The notes beneath the pieces are model-generated. The model had not been told where the DNA came from and did not search any database. It saw nothing but the letters and a program-made list of their open reading frames with translations. Made by a program: the position numbers and the translations under genes. Source: Silvimonas sp. JCM 19000 (GTDB lineage Bacteria > Pseudomonadota > Gammaproteobacteria > Burkholderiales > Chitinibacteraceae). Taken from it: a stretch of DNA of 11,333 nt. Each line of letters starts with the position of its first letter. The first letter of the stretch is position 1. The stretch is from NCBI GenBank assembly GCA_001313065.1, contig BBFD01000128.1, positions 1-11,333 of the forward strand, in the 5' to 3' direction. This document shows positions 1 to 10,528 of the stretch, piece by piece.

Positions 1-295
1 CACCACATGCGGCGCCGGTGCTGCGGCGGCCGGAGCGGGCGCGCCTGCGGCGACGGCATCGGTATCGATTGTTGCGATCACATCATTGCTGGTGACCGAA
101 TCGCCTTCTTTGCGGGCGATGGACACCAGTACACCGGCTTGCGGCGCCGGGATTTCGAGCACGACCTTGTCGGTCTCGATATCGATAATGCTTTCGTCAC
201 GCGCCACAGCGTCGCCTTCTTTTTTTCTTCCATTGCAGCAGCGTGGCTTCTTCAACGGATTCGGGCAGTTGCGGCACCTTGATTTCGATGATCAT
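1..295 (-). CDS. sucB: 2-oxoglutarate dehydrogenase E2 (dihydrolipoyl succinyltransferase, OdhB/SucB), N-terminal part, frameshifted
   Basis: E2 core subunit of the 2-oxoglutarate dehydrogenase complex; it carries the succinyl group on a lipoyl-lysine and transfers it to CoA. Only the N-terminal lipoyl domain and the start of an Ala/Pro-rich linker are in the window; the gene runs off the left edge. The protein begins MIIEIKVPQLPESVEEATLL, and the lipoylation motif IETDKVVLE places the modified lysine at about residue 43. The ATG at 295 is preceded by GGAG with a 9-base gap, a good ribosome binding site. The reading frame breaks at a run of seven T (220-226). Six would give WKKKEGDAVARDE and restore the frame as far as the window edge. 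It lies 83 bp after sucA on the same strand, so they are very likely co-transcribed. The lipoyl domain alone could belong to another E2, but position after sucA and the sequence favour OdhB. Confidence 0.93.
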
Positions 296-378
296 GCAGG
301 GTTTCTCCAATTGGGTATTCGGCCCCGCCGCGCGTTACGTTGGCGCAGCGGGTACAGCGTTGGGGGACGGCGGCGTTG

Positions 379-3203
379 TTACAGCGTCATGGCTTCGTCA
401 AGGAAGGCTTTCAGCTGCGCGGTGTGCTTGCTCATATAACCCACGGCTGGCGAGGCCGACGAGCTGCGGCCCGCGTACAGCAAGGTCTGCTTGGGCAGCA
501 TCACGCCTTCCAGACGATGGCGGATGGCATGCCAGGCGCCCTGGTTGCGCGGCTCTTCCTGCACCCACATCAGTTCACGCGCATTGGGGTATTTCTCCAT
601 TTCGGCGCGCAATTCTTCAGTCGGGAACGGATACAGCTGTTCCACCCGCACAATGGCGATGTCTTGATGTCACGCTCTTTGCGCGCGGCTTCGAGGTCGT
701 AGTACACCTGACCCGCGCACGCCACCACACGCTTCACCTTTTTGGCTTCCAGCGCGGCGCTGTCGCCAATCACGTTGCGGAATTCGCCGCTGGTGAACTG
801 GTCGATCGGGCTGGCCGACATCTTGGCTTGAGCAGACGCTTGCTCATGATCACGATCAGCGGCTTGCGCACCGGCGGATCATCTGGCGGCGCAGCATGTG
901 GAACACCTGGCTGGCTTCAGTCGGCTGCACCACCTGGATATTGTGCTCGGCACACAGCTGCAGATAACGCTCGACGCGCGCCGACGAGTGTTCCGGGCCA
1001 GCGCCGTCGTAGCCGTGCGGCAGGAACATGGTCAGGCCGCACAGACGGCCCCATTTGGTTTCGCCCGAAGTGATGAACTGATCGATCACCACCTGCGCGC
1101 CGTTACCAAAATCGCCAAACTGCGCTTCCCAGATCACCAGCTCATCCGGCGCCGACGAGGCGTAGCCGTATTCAAACGCCAGCACCGCTTCTTCGTTCAG
1201 GATCGAATCGATAACGGTAAAGTGCGCCTGGTTGTCGCTGAGGTATTGCAGCGGCACAAACGCGCCCTGATCCCAACGCTCACGACCCTGATCATGGAAC
1301 ACGGCGTGACGATGGTTAAACGTGCCGCGACCGGAATCCTCACCCGAAATACGGATCGGATAGCCTTCGGTCAGCAGCGTGGCATAGGCCAAATGTTCGG
1401 CCATACCAAAGTCGATATTCAGATTGCCGGCCACCATTTCGCGGCGGTCATGCACCACTTTCTCGACGGTGCGGTGCAGCTTGAAGCTTCCGGCACGGTG
1501 GTGAATTTTTTCGGTCAGCCGCGCCAGATCGGCTTGCGGCACGGCCGTGGTCACCGGGTGACGCCAGTGCGCGCCGATATAGCGGCTAAAGTCGATGGCG
1601 TACGAGCGCTTGTAGTCGGTCAGCGTGGTGCTTTCGACGTGCTCGCCTTTGTCCAGCGCAGCGCGGTAGGCCTGGATCAACGCATCGGCCTGGTCGGCCT
1701 GGATCACGCCTTCGGCAATCAGCTTGTCGGCATATTTTTTTTGCGCACGCCCGGATGTTGCGCGATGCGCTTGTACATCATCGGCTGGGTCAGATACGGA
1801 TCATCGGCTTCGTTGTGGCCGTGCTTGCGGAAACACACGATGTCGACCACCACGTCTTTCTTGAAGGTCTTGCGGTATTCCATGGCGGCGTGGATGACAA
1901 AGCACACGGCTTCGGGATCATCGCCATTCACGTGGAAAATCGGTGCTTCGACCATCTTGGCGATGTCGGTGCAATACAGCGTGGAACGGGTATCGCGGGT
2001 GTCGGAGGTGGTAAAGCCGATCTGGTTGTTGACCACCAGATGCACCGTGCCGCCCGTGCCGTAACCGCGCGTGGACGACAGGTTGAACGTGCCTGGTTGG
2101 TGCCCAGGCCGATGAAGCCGAGTCGCCGTGGATCAGTACCGGCAGCACTTGTTCGCCCGCACGGTCGCCGCGACGCTGTTGGCGCGCGCGCACCGAGCCT
2201 TCCACCACCGGGTTGACGATTTCGAGGTGCGACGGGTTGAACGCCAGACTCAAATGCACCGGGCCGCCAGCGGTCGGGATATCGGCCGAGAAACCGTTGT
2301 GATATTTGACGTCGCCGGACGGCAGTTCGGTGGTCGGGCGGCCTTCAAATTCGCTGAACAGATCGCGCGGCTGCTTGCCAAGGATGTTAACCAGCACATT
2401 AAGGCGACCGCGGTGGGCCATGCCGATCACCATCTCCTGCACGCCTTGCTCACCGGCCATCTGCACCAGGTAATCCATGGCCGGGATCAGCGAATCGCCG
2501 CCTTCCAGCGAGAAGCGCTTTTGCCCAACGTATTTTTTTTGTGCAGGTATTGTTCCAGCGTTTCGGCTGCGGTCACTTGCTTGAAGATGCGCAGCTTTTG
2601 CTCGGCGTTGAACGACGGCGTGGAGCGACGTTCTTCAAACCATTCCAGCACCCATTTACGGGTTTCGGAATTGGTGATGTGCATGAATTCCAGGCCGATA
2701 TTGCCGCAGTAGGTCTGCTTGGCAAACGCCATCACTTCGGCCAGCGAAGCGCGCTCCATCGATTTGATATTGGTGCCGAATTGCAGCGCCATATCGGTTT
2801 CGGTAAAGCCATAAAACTTGGGATCGAGCTCTTCGACGTAGGCGGTGTCCATGCGGCACAGCGGGTCGAGGGTGGCATTGCGGCTGCCCAGCAAACGGTA
2901 GGCCTGCATCATGCGCAGCACTTCCACCTGTTTGCGCGACACCGAGTCGTCGGCCACTGCCGCGTGTACGGCCATGGTTCGGGGCTGGCGTGCCAGTTGC
3001 CGGAACGATTCTTCGATCGGTGCGCGCGGGATATCGCGACCGCTGTTACCCGGCTGCTGTTGCAGCTTGTCGAAGTACGCCCGCCACCCGGCATCCACCT
3101 GGTTGGGGTCTTCCAGATACTGCTCGTACAAGTCCTCCACAAAGGGAGCATTGCCACCGAACAGGTGGGAATTGAGTTCTAGCTGTTCCAGCTCGCGTTT
3201 CAT
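379..3203 (-). CDS. sucA: 2-oxoglutarate dehydrogenase E1 component (SucA/OdhA), with seven frameshifts
   Basis: Thiamine-diphosphate-dependent E1 subunit; decarboxylates 2-oxoglutarate and succinylates the lipoyl group of SucB. Recognisable blocks in order: the N-terminal E1 segment [59 protein letters not shown]; the ThDP/Mg region with NGDDPE and [11 protein letters not shown]; and the transketolase-like half with [24 protein letters not shown] and [17 protein letters not shown]. The frame is broken seven times: two extra bases in each T8 run at 2533-2540 and 1735-1742, and one base missing near 2115, 2092, 873, 827 and 663, all in or beside G/C doublets. Correcting them gives one frame of 942 codons (941 aa), the usual SucA length. 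No catalytic block is missing. The ATG at 3203 follows an AGGA about 10 bases upstream. Start and stop (TAA at 379-381) are clear. Most likely a functional gene with consensus errors. Confidence 0.96.
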
Positions 3204-3360
3204 GGCCAGTGTGTCCTGTCTACTCCCCCGCTCTGCCTGGTGCGGGGCCTCGATCGTGGCTGACGCCCGTCAGCCACGGGTATTGCTTATGTTTTTTGGT
3301 TTATCACAGCGGGTGCGGCGCTTGCCCACCGCGCCCCGGCTGTGTGTTGCCTGCTATCGA
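3204..3360 (-). promoter_or_regulatory. gltA-sucA intergenic leader with a strong hairpin and an AT-rich patch
   Basis: The 157-bp gap is the longest between coding regions on this side of the cluster apart from sdhB-sdhE. Read on the minus strand it contains an AT-rich patch (about 3281-3312, with GTGATAAACC and CATAAGC) in GC-rich surroundings, a possible promoter. About 15 bases further on is a perfect 11-bp inverted repeat, CGTGGCTGACG/CGTCAGCCACG (3255-3278), with only two bases between the arms. No T tract follows, so it is not a standard intrinsic terminator. It may shape the sucA leader or stabilise mRNA ends. No promoter boxes could be placed with confidence. Confidence 0.4.
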
Positions 3361-4667
3361 TCAGATGTCTTTCGGGTCGGTGGCCGAGCCCGGACGCTGA
3401 TCCACCGGCACGTAATCGCGACGCGGCGCGCCGGTGTACAGCTGGCGCGGACGGCCAATCTTCATGCCCGGATCGGAGATCATTTCGTTCCAGTGGCTGA
3501 TCCAGCCCACGGTACGCGCCAGCGCAAACACCACGGTAAACATCGACACCGGGATATTGAGCGCGGTCAGCACGATGCCGGAGTAGAAGTCGACGTTGGG
3601 GTAGAGCTTGCGTTCGATAAAGTACGGGTCTTCCAGCGCGATTTTTTTTCCAGCGCCATGGCCAGCTTCAGCTTGGGATCGTTTTCCAGGCCGAGCTCTT
3701 TCAGTACTTCGTAGCAGGTCTGGCGCATGATGTTGGCGCGCGGGTCCATGTTCTTGTAAACGCGGTGACCAAAGCCCATCAGCTTGTGGGTTTTGTTCTT
3801 CACGCCTTCCATAAATGCCGGCACGTTTTCGACGCTGCCGATTTCGTCCAGCATCTTCAGCACGGCTTCGTTGGCGCCACCGTGGCTGGGGCCCACAGAC
3901 ACGCGATACCGGCGGCGATACACGCAAACGGGTTGGCACCCGACGAACCGGCCAGACGCACCGTCGAGGTGGAGGCGTTTTGTTCGTGATCGGCGTGCAG
4001 CATAAAGATGCGGTCCAGCGCCTTCACCAGCACCGGGTTGGGCTTGTACTCTTCGCACGGCGTAGCAAACATCATGTGCATGAAGTTGGCGGTGTAGCTC
4101 AGGTCGTTCTTGGGGTAGTTGAACGGCAGACCCTTGCTGTAGCGATAGCACATGGCGGCAATGGTCGGGATCTTGGAGATCAACCGGTACATCGTCACTT
4201 CGCGGTGGCGCGGGTTGGTGATATCCAGGCTGTCCTGATAGAACGCCGACAGCGCGCCAGTCACGCCCACCATCATCGCCATCGGGTGCGCATCACGGCG
4301 GAAGCCTGGAAGAAACGCGTCATCTGGTCATGCACCATGGTGTGGCGCATCACGATGCGGGTGAATTCTTTCTTTTGCGCTTCGCTCGGCAGTTCGCCGT
4401 TGATGAGCAGGTAGCAGGTTTCCATGTAATCGGAATGCTCAGCCAGTTGCTCGATCGGATAACCGCGGTAGTACAACTGGCCCTGGTCGCCATCGATAAA
4501 GGTGATTTTCGATTCACACGCGGCGGTGGCCAGAAAGCCTGGATCAAACGTGAACATGCCGGTCTTGGAGAACTGGCGGATATCCACAACATCAGGCCCA
4601 GCGTACCTGCCGTCACCGGCAGATCAATGGTGCCGCCGCTATAAGTCAGAGTGACTTTGTTTTCCAT
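3361..4667 (-). CDS. gltA: Citrate synthase (GltA, type II), with four frameshifts
   Basis: Condenses oxaloacetate with acetyl-CoA to citrate, the entry step of the TCA cycle. The N-terminus [18 protein letters not shown] is the small beta domain typical of the Gram-negative hexameric type II enzyme. Active-site segments are all present: [20 protein letters not shown] (after repair), [14 protein letters not shown] with the catalytic histidine, and YPNVDFYSG with the catalytic aspartate. Frame breaks: one base missing at 4595-4596 (restores [10 protein letters not shown]), at 4305-4306 (restores [14 protein letters not shown]), and at 3892-3894 (restores LWGPSHGG), plus two extra bases in the T8 run 3642-3649 (restores [12 protein letters not shown]). 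The corrected gene is 436 codons (435 aa), normal for the family. The ATG at 4667 has GGAG nine bases upstream and lies 32 bp after sdhE. A methylcitrate synthase is less likely given the N-terminal domain and neighbours. Confidence 0.96.
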
Positions 4668-4699
4668 GCTTCAAAGCTCCAGGGTTTTCATCGCTGGCT

Positions 4700-4957
4700 T
4701 CATGCCAGGTCTGTGTGTTGATGAGCGCGAATCCGGTCTATCATCGGCGCCAGGTACGGGTCCGGACACTGCGCCTTGCCATTCAGGTAATCCATCAAAT
4801 CATTGTCGGAAAGCAGCAGCATATCGGCATAACGTTGCCACTCGGCGTCAGCCAGGCCGGGCAACACGTCGCGCACAAAACGCTCCAGTTGCAGATCAAC
4901 CTCCAGCAATCCACGCCGACTGCGCCAGATGACCTTCTTCTTTTCAATTTCGTTCAT
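4700..4957 (-). CDS. sdhE: SdhE, succinate dehydrogenase FAD assembly factor (YgfY/SdhAF2 family)
   Basis: A complete 85-aa protein that helps attach FAD covalently to the SdhA flavoprotein. The family signature RGxxE is visible as SRRGLLEVDL, with R15, G16 and E19 at the positions known for the E. coli protein. The rest, including FVRDVLPGLADAEWQRYADM and LLSDNDLMDYLNGK, fits the small helical fold of the family. It lies between sdhB and gltA in the same orientation, next to the complex it matures. The upstream ribosome binding site is weak (a GGCGGGC-like stretch), so translation may be modest. The reading frame is intact. Confidence 0.93.
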   Translation of the reverse strand: MNEIEKKKVIWRSRRGLLEVDLQLERFVRDVLPGLADAEWQRYADMLLLSDNDLMDYLNGKAQCPDPYLAPMIDRIRAHQHTDLA

Positions 4958-5019
4958 GCTGCCCGCCGGTTATACGTTCCAGTGCCCGCTCAAAACATGC
5001 CGTCGCAATGTGTCGGGCG

Positions 5020-5130
5020 TAGCGAGCGGTGGCAGGTTGATGACCGCCGGAGCGCAGAAACCGGAGCGTACGTTTTGTACGTGAGGATTTCGAGCACCGC
5101 CGGGCATCAAGATGCCGCCGCGCAGTAGCC
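5020..5130. repeat. Large imperfect palindrome in the sdhB-sdhE gap, probable dispersed intergenic repeat
   Basis: Almost all of the 175-bp gap between sdhB and sdhE that is not flank is an imperfect inverted repeat with arms of roughly 50 bases. The centre is CGTAC-GTTTT-GTACG (5067-5081). Outer parts pair as GGTGGCA with TGCCGCC and as TTGATG with CATCAA. It starts immediately after the sdhB stop codon (TTA at 5133-5135 on the plus strand). From memory, near-identical sequences with the core GGAGCGTACG...GTACGTGAGGATTTCGAGC recur between genes in many betaproteobacteria, so this is probably one copy of a dispersed REP-like family. I cannot count copies here. In the transcript it would form a long hairpin between sdhB and sdhE and might affect processing or read-through. 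Confidence 0.6.
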
Positions 5131-5132
5131 GC

Positions 5133-5839
5133 TTACACAACTCGCTTGACCATCAGGTCTTTGATCTTGCCGATGGCCTTGGTCGGATTCAAATGCTTCG
5201 GGCACACGTCCACGCAATTCATGATGGTGTGGCAACGGAACAAACGGTACGGGTCTTCCAGGTTATCCAGGCGCTCATTGACTTGCGTGTCACGCGTATC
5301 AGCAATAAAGCGGTACGCAGCCAGCAGGCCGGCGGGGCCGACAAACTTGTCCGGGTTCCACCAGAACGACGGGCACGAGGTGGAACAGCACGCGCACAGA
5401 ATACATTCGTACAGGCCATCCAGCTCTTCGCGATCTTTGGGCGATTGCAAACGCTCACGCTCAGGCGGTGGGTCGTCATTGATCACATACGGCTTGATCG
5501 AGTGATATTGCTTGAAGAACTGCGTCATATCGACGATCAGATCGCGGATCACCGGCAAGCCCGGCAGCGGACGAATCTGCACCGGTTGCTTCAGCTCACG
5601 CAGATCGGTAATACAGGCCAGGCCGTTTTTACCGTTGATATTCATCGCGTCGCTACCGCACACGCCTTCGCGGCAGGAGCGGCGAAAGCTCAGCGTGTCG
5701 TCCACTGCTTTCAGGCGCACCAGCGCGTCCAGCAGCTTTTTTTGTCGGAGTCTTCAAGCTCGACGTGGTAGTCCTGCATATAGGGCTTTTTTTTGTCCAC
5801 GTCCGGATTGAACCGATACAACTGAAAATGCATTTTCAT
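5133..5839 (-). CDS. sdhB: Succinate dehydrogenase iron-sulfur subunit (SdhB), one frameshift
   Basis: Electron-transfer subunit of complex II; passes electrons from SdhA flavin through three Fe-S clusters to the quinone site. Cysteine sets are visible: [12 protein letters not shown] with C55, C60 and C75 for [2Fe-2S] (D63 replaces a cysteine, as in E. coli); [13 protein letters not shown] for [4Fe-4S]; and [13 protein letters not shown] for [3Fe-4S]. The frame breaks in the run of seven T at 5737-5743. Five would read [16 protein letters not shown] and give 234 aa, the usual length. A second run of eight T at 5787-5794 is in frame and reads DKKKPY where family members usually have one lysine fewer, so it may also be overcalled. 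The start is ATG at 5839; an alternative ATG lies two codons in, at 5833. The gap to sdhA is 14 bp. Confidence 0.95.
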
Positions 5840-5853
5840 AAGGGCGATCTCGC

Positions 5854-7623
5854 TTAGTACACGCGCTTTTGCGGTGCGATGTATTCCACCGACAACGGTT
5901 GGGTATGCACGGGTTTGTAGCTCAGGCTGCGGGTGGCGCCGTCGTACAGCGTGTGCTTCATCCATTCATCATCGTGGCGATCCGGGTAGTCATCTTGCGC
6001 ATGCGCGCCGCGCGATTCCTTGCGCGCCTCGGCCGAAATCAGCGTGGCCACGGCCACTTCGATCAGGTTGTCGAGTTCGAGCGCTTCAGTGCGTGCCGTG
6101 TTCCAGACCTTTGATTTGTCTTTGATCTGTGTGCGTTTGGCGCGTTCGGCGATCTCTTTGATCTCTGCCACGCCCTTGGCCAGGTTCTCGTCATTGCGGA
6201 ACACACCGGCGCGCAGCTGCACGCATTTCTGCATGGCATTGCGCACGTCGGCCACTTCTTCGCCGCCGGTTTGATTTTCCAGCCGCGCCAGCCGCGCCAG
6301 CGATACATCCGCGGCGTTAGCCGGCAGCGGTTTCCAGTCCTGGCGTTCGGTCTTGATGTATTCAATCATCGAGTTACCGGCCGACTTGCCGAACACCACC
6401 AGATCCAGCAGCGAGTTGGTGCCGAGGCGGTTGGCGCCGTGCACCGAGGCGCAGGCGCATTCGCCTGCGGCATAGAAGCCGTTGACGCGCACTTCCGGGT
6501 TGTCACCCTGCGGCGCCACCACTTCGCCCTTATAGTTGGCCGGAATGCCGCCCATCATGTAGTGCGTGGTCGGCACCACCGGGATCGGGTCTTTGATCGG
6601 ATCGACGCCAGCAAACTTGATGGCGATTTCGCGAATGCCGGGCAGACGATGGTTGATGATCTCGGGGCCGAGATGGTCGAGCTTGAGCAGCACGTGGTCT
6701 TTTTTTTCTTTGCCACAACCACGGCCTTCCAGAATCTCCAGCGCCATGGCGCGCGACACCACGTCACGCGAGGCCAGATCTTTGGCATTGGGCGCGTAGC
6801 GTTCCATAAAGCGCTCGCCATTGGCGTTGAGCAGAATGCCGCCCTCGCCGCGCACGCCTTCGGTAATCAACACACCCGCGCCTGCTACACCGGTCGGATG
6901 GAATTGCCAGAATTCCATGTCTTCCAGCGGGATACCGGCGCGCACGGTCATGCCCAGGCCGTCGCCGGTATTGATAAATGCATTGGTGGACGCCGAATAG
7001 ATACGGCCCGCGCCGCCGGTGGCAAACAACACCGCTTTGGCGTGCAGGATAAAGGTCTCGCCCGTTTCCATTTCCAGCGCGGTAACACCAACTACGTCGC
7101 CATCGGCATCACGGATCAGATCGAGCGCCATCCATTCCACAAAGAACTGGGTATTGGCGCGCACATTGCGTTGGTACAGCGTGTGCAGCATGGCGTGGCC
7201 GGTACGGTCGCGGCGGCACAGGCGCGTTGCACCGGTGTCTTGCCGAACTCAGCCATATGGCCGCCAAACGGGCGCTGATAAATCTTGCCGTTTTCCAGAC
7301 GGTCAAACGGCATGCCGAAGTGTTCCAGCTCAACCACCACCTCGGGGGCCTGCCGACACATGAACTCGATGGCATCCTGGTCACCCAGCCAGTCCGACCC
7401 TTTGACGGTGTCGTACATATGCCATTCCCATTTGTCCTCTTGCACATTGCCCAGCGAAGCGGAAATACCGCCTTGCGCGGCAACGGTGTGCGAACGCGTC
7501 GGAAAAAACCTTGGACAGCACGGCGGTCTTGAGGCCGGCTTCAGACAGTTGCAGGGCCGCACGCAAGCCTGCACCACCCGCCCCTACGATTACTGCATCG
7601 AATTTGCGAACAGGAACAGACAT
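5854..7623 (-). CDS. sdhA: Succinate dehydrogenase flavoprotein subunit (SdhA), two frameshifts
   Basis: Catalytic subunit of complex II; oxidises succinate to fumarate using covalently bound FAD. The N-terminal FAD fold is [16 protein letters not shown]. The flavin-linking histidine is H45 in [10 protein letters not shown]. Active-site blocks follow: [37 protein letters not shown] and [19 protein letters not shown]. One extra base in the A6 run 7503-7508 and one missing base near 7209 break the frame. Correcting both yields 590 codons (589 aa), the normal size, and restores [18 protein letters not shown] and [19 protein letters not shown] run of eight T (6700-6707) is in frame but gives GKEKKDH where the family has one residue fewer. 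The ATG at 7623 shares one base with the sdhD stop (TGATG), implying translational coupling; an in-frame GTG at 7635 is less likely. Confidence 0.96.
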
Positions 7624-7976
7624 CAAGCACCCCACACAACTTTAACGGAATAAACAAGGCTGGCGACCAGCCACAAAATAGTCAGCGTATGCGCCGCCAG
7701 CTTCAGGCCGGTGTGCTGGATGTAATCCATCCAGATATCGCGCACGCCCACCCAGGCATGCCACAGCAACGCCAGCACGGTCACTTGCGTCAGCACGCGC
7801 ACCCAGCTACAGGCAAACAGATGCTGCCAGGCTTCGTAGCTACCGCCACGTGATGCCAGCAAAAAAAACACGATCACGCCAACTACATAAGCCAGCATGA
7901 CCACGGCGGTCAGACGCTGTACCAGCCAGTCTTTCAGACCGTAATGGGCACCAATCACAGGGCGCTTGATTACCAT
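7623..7976 (-). CDS. sdhD: Succinate dehydrogenase membrane anchor subunit (SdhD)
   Basis: A 117-aa integral membrane subunit that, with SdhC, anchors complex II and forms the heme b and ubiquinone site. Three hydrophobic segments are visible, at about residues 23-41, 58-78 and 92-114. The family motif DWLVQRLTA is at 16-24. [17 protein letters not shown] contains the probable heme ligand H73 and the D84-Y85 pair that lines the quinone site in E. coli. The start codon overlaps the end of sdhC by seven bases, and the stop overlaps the sdhA start, so translation is probably coupled through sdhC-D-A. The frame is intact, although VFFLLAS is encoded by a T8 run on the coding strand (plus-strand A8 at 7861-7868) whose length could be miscalled by a multiple of three. 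Confidence 0.93.
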   Translation of the reverse strand: MVIKRPVIGAHYGLKDWLVQRLTAVVMLAYVVGVIVFFLLASRGGSYEAWQHLFACSWVRVLTQVTVLALLWHAWVGVRDIWMDYIQHTGLKLAAHTLTILWLVASLVYSVKVVWGA

Positions 7977-8344
7977 GTCAAACCCCCGATCACGATGGTG
8001 AGCACAATGCTGACGCCGAGCACGGCATAGGCGCTGGCACGGGCTTTAGGCAGTTCTACGCCCTTGTGGATATCCATCAGCAGAAAGCGGATGCCGGCAC
8101 AGGCGTGATGCAGAAACGCCCACAGCACGGCCAGCAGGGCCAGTTTGACCAGCGGATGCGCCACACAGGCGCGGAAGGCTTCAAAGCGTTCGGCCGAAGA
8201 CAGCGTGCCTTGCAGCGCGTACAGCATGAACGGCACCGCAGCAAACAGCAGTGCGCCGCTGGCGCGATGCAGGATGGAGACAATCGCCGGCAATGGCATC
8301 CTGATTTGCCATATCGCCAGATGTTTGGGCCGCGTTGCACTCAT
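7970..8344 (-). CDS. sdhC: Succinate dehydrogenase cytochrome b556 subunit (SdhC)
   Basis: A 124-aa membrane subunit of complex II that shares the heme b and quinone site with SdhD. It opens with the family pattern RPKHLAIWQIRMPLPAIVSI. The quinone-site serine and arginine lie in SILHRASG (residues 23-30), and the probable heme ligand is H80 in FLHHACAGIRFLLMDIHKG. Three membrane segments are visible. I chose the ATG at 8344 because AAGGA lies nine bases upstream. An in-frame GTG at 8350 would leave only three bases of spacing. It is first in the sdh block, 72 bp after gntR on the same strand. The frame is intact. Confidence 0.93.
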   Translation of the reverse strand: MSATRPKHLAIWQIRMPLPAIVSILHRASGALLFAAVPFMLYALQGTLSSAERFEAFRACVAHPLVKLALLAVLWAFLHHACAGIRFLLMDIHKGVELPKARASAYAVLGVSIVLTIVIGGLTW

Positions 8345-8378
8345 ACGCACTCTTCCTTGTGGTGACTTTCAAATACAC

Positions 8379-8401
8379 AAAAGACCAGCCTGCGGGGCTG
8401 G
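8379..8401 (-). terminator. Terminator-like hairpin between gntR and sdhC
   Basis: On the minus strand a perfect 6-bp stem, CCAGCC/GGCTGG (8401-8396 with 8390-8385), has a 5-base loop and is followed by TCTTTTG. It sits 16 bases after the gntR stop and about 40 bases before the sdhC start. It resembles a weak intrinsic terminator. It could separate gntR from sdhCDAB or limit read-through from the gntR promoter into the operon. The T tract is short and interrupted, so termination would probably be partial. Confidence 0.5.
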
Positions 8402-8416
8402 CCCTGAATCAATCGG

Positions 8417-9137
8417 TTAAAACACCGGCGCTTGCATGGCGTATTGCTCGGAGCGAAACCACGCCACGCTCCACACTTGCGGTTTAGCTTCAAAGTCACG
8501 CGCCAGGCGGGTGAGCTGCAGCACCGGTTCGTTAACATCAATCTGCAACTGCCGCGCTTCGACCTGCCCTGCCGGTACCGCGCGAAAGCGCGCCTCGGTG
8601 GTCTTGAGCCGCACGCCGTAATCCAGCCAGCACACGGTGCGCAAATTGCCACGCGCTTCACGCAGGCGTCGCACATCCAGATCGGGAAACACCGCCTCGG
8701 GCAGCAATGATTCTTCCACCCCGATCACATCGCCCTGCACGCGCAACAAACGCCGCACCTGCCACATTGCCGCGCCGCGCCGCATGCCAAAAAATATCGG
8801 CCAGTTGCTCCGCCGCATGGATACGCGTGCAACTTAATAATTCAACCCTGGGGATTTCACTAGCAAAGCTGTTTGGTGGTGAAAAAAAACGCAACTCGCC
8901 GAGATCATCACTGGCCGCCTGCACAAACGTGCCTACGCCCTGGCGGCGATATAACACGCCGTCGGTGACCAGCCCGTCCAGTGCTTTTCTGACCGTGCCC
9001 TGGCTCACGCCAAAGCGGCCAGCCAGTTCTTGTTCGCTAGGCAGGGCTTCATCTGACTGCCACACACCCGCTTCAATATCGGTAAGAACTTCGCGCTGAA
9101 CCTGCTGATAAAGCGAAACTGCAGAGAGCTTTTTCAT
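8417..9137 (-). CDS. GntR-family transcriptional regulator (HutC/UTRA type), probable TCA-cycle regulator, one frameshift
   Basis: DNA-binding regulator with an N-terminal winged helix (about residues 6-74: SLYQQVQREVL, ALPSEQELAGRFGVSQGTVR, ALDGLVTDGVLYRRQGVGTF) and a C-terminal UTRA ligand-binding domain (about 95-235, including VELLSC, LREARGNLRT and NEPVLQLTRLARDFE). The frame breaks in the A6 run at 8789-8794. Five would restore AEQLADIFGMRRGAAMWQVR and a 240-codon gene (239 aa), typical for the subfamily. Another run of eight A (8882-8889) is in frame. The ATG at 9137 has no clear Shine-Dalgarno sequence. It lies upstream of sdhC and divergent from mdh, with a palindrome in the shared control region. 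Regulation of these genes and of itself is therefore the natural inference; the effector is unknown. I recall comparative-genomic predictions of such a GntR regulator (SdhR) in betaproteobacteria but cannot verify that here. Confidence 0.88.
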
Positions 9138-10467
<1,330 letters not shown>

Positions 10468-10488
10468 TCGATGCTGGCAGTTGCAATG

Positions 10489-10521
10489 AAAAAAGCGGAC
10501 CGCAAGGTCCGCTTTTTTTTT
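10489..10521. terminator. Intrinsic terminator of mdh, probably bidirectional
   Basis: A perfect stem GCGGACC/GGTCCGC (10495-10501 with 10506-10512) encloses a GCAA tetraloop. Six A precede it and nine T follow, so the A/T flanks extend the helix. It begins 21 bases after the mdh stop. The A tract on the left makes it a possible terminator for leftward transcription as well. Confidence 0.93.
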
Positions 10522-10528
10522 ACGCCTT

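Noticed and set aside
1735..1742. Programmed frameshifting or polymerase slippage on A8 tracts as a regulatory device
   Set aside because: The same genes also carry many single-base losses at ordinary G/C doublets that slippage cannot explain; one technical error model covers all cases.
898..2064. A 388-aa open frame on the plus strand opposite sucA
   Set aside because: It is the antisense shadow of a GC-rich gene; composition is rich in R/H/V/G with no recognisable domain, and the minus strand encodes SucA over the same stretch.
6271..7278. A 335-aa open frame on the plus strand opposite sdhA
   Set aside because: Shadow frame; the minus strand encodes conserved SdhA blocks throughout and the plus frame shows no family features.
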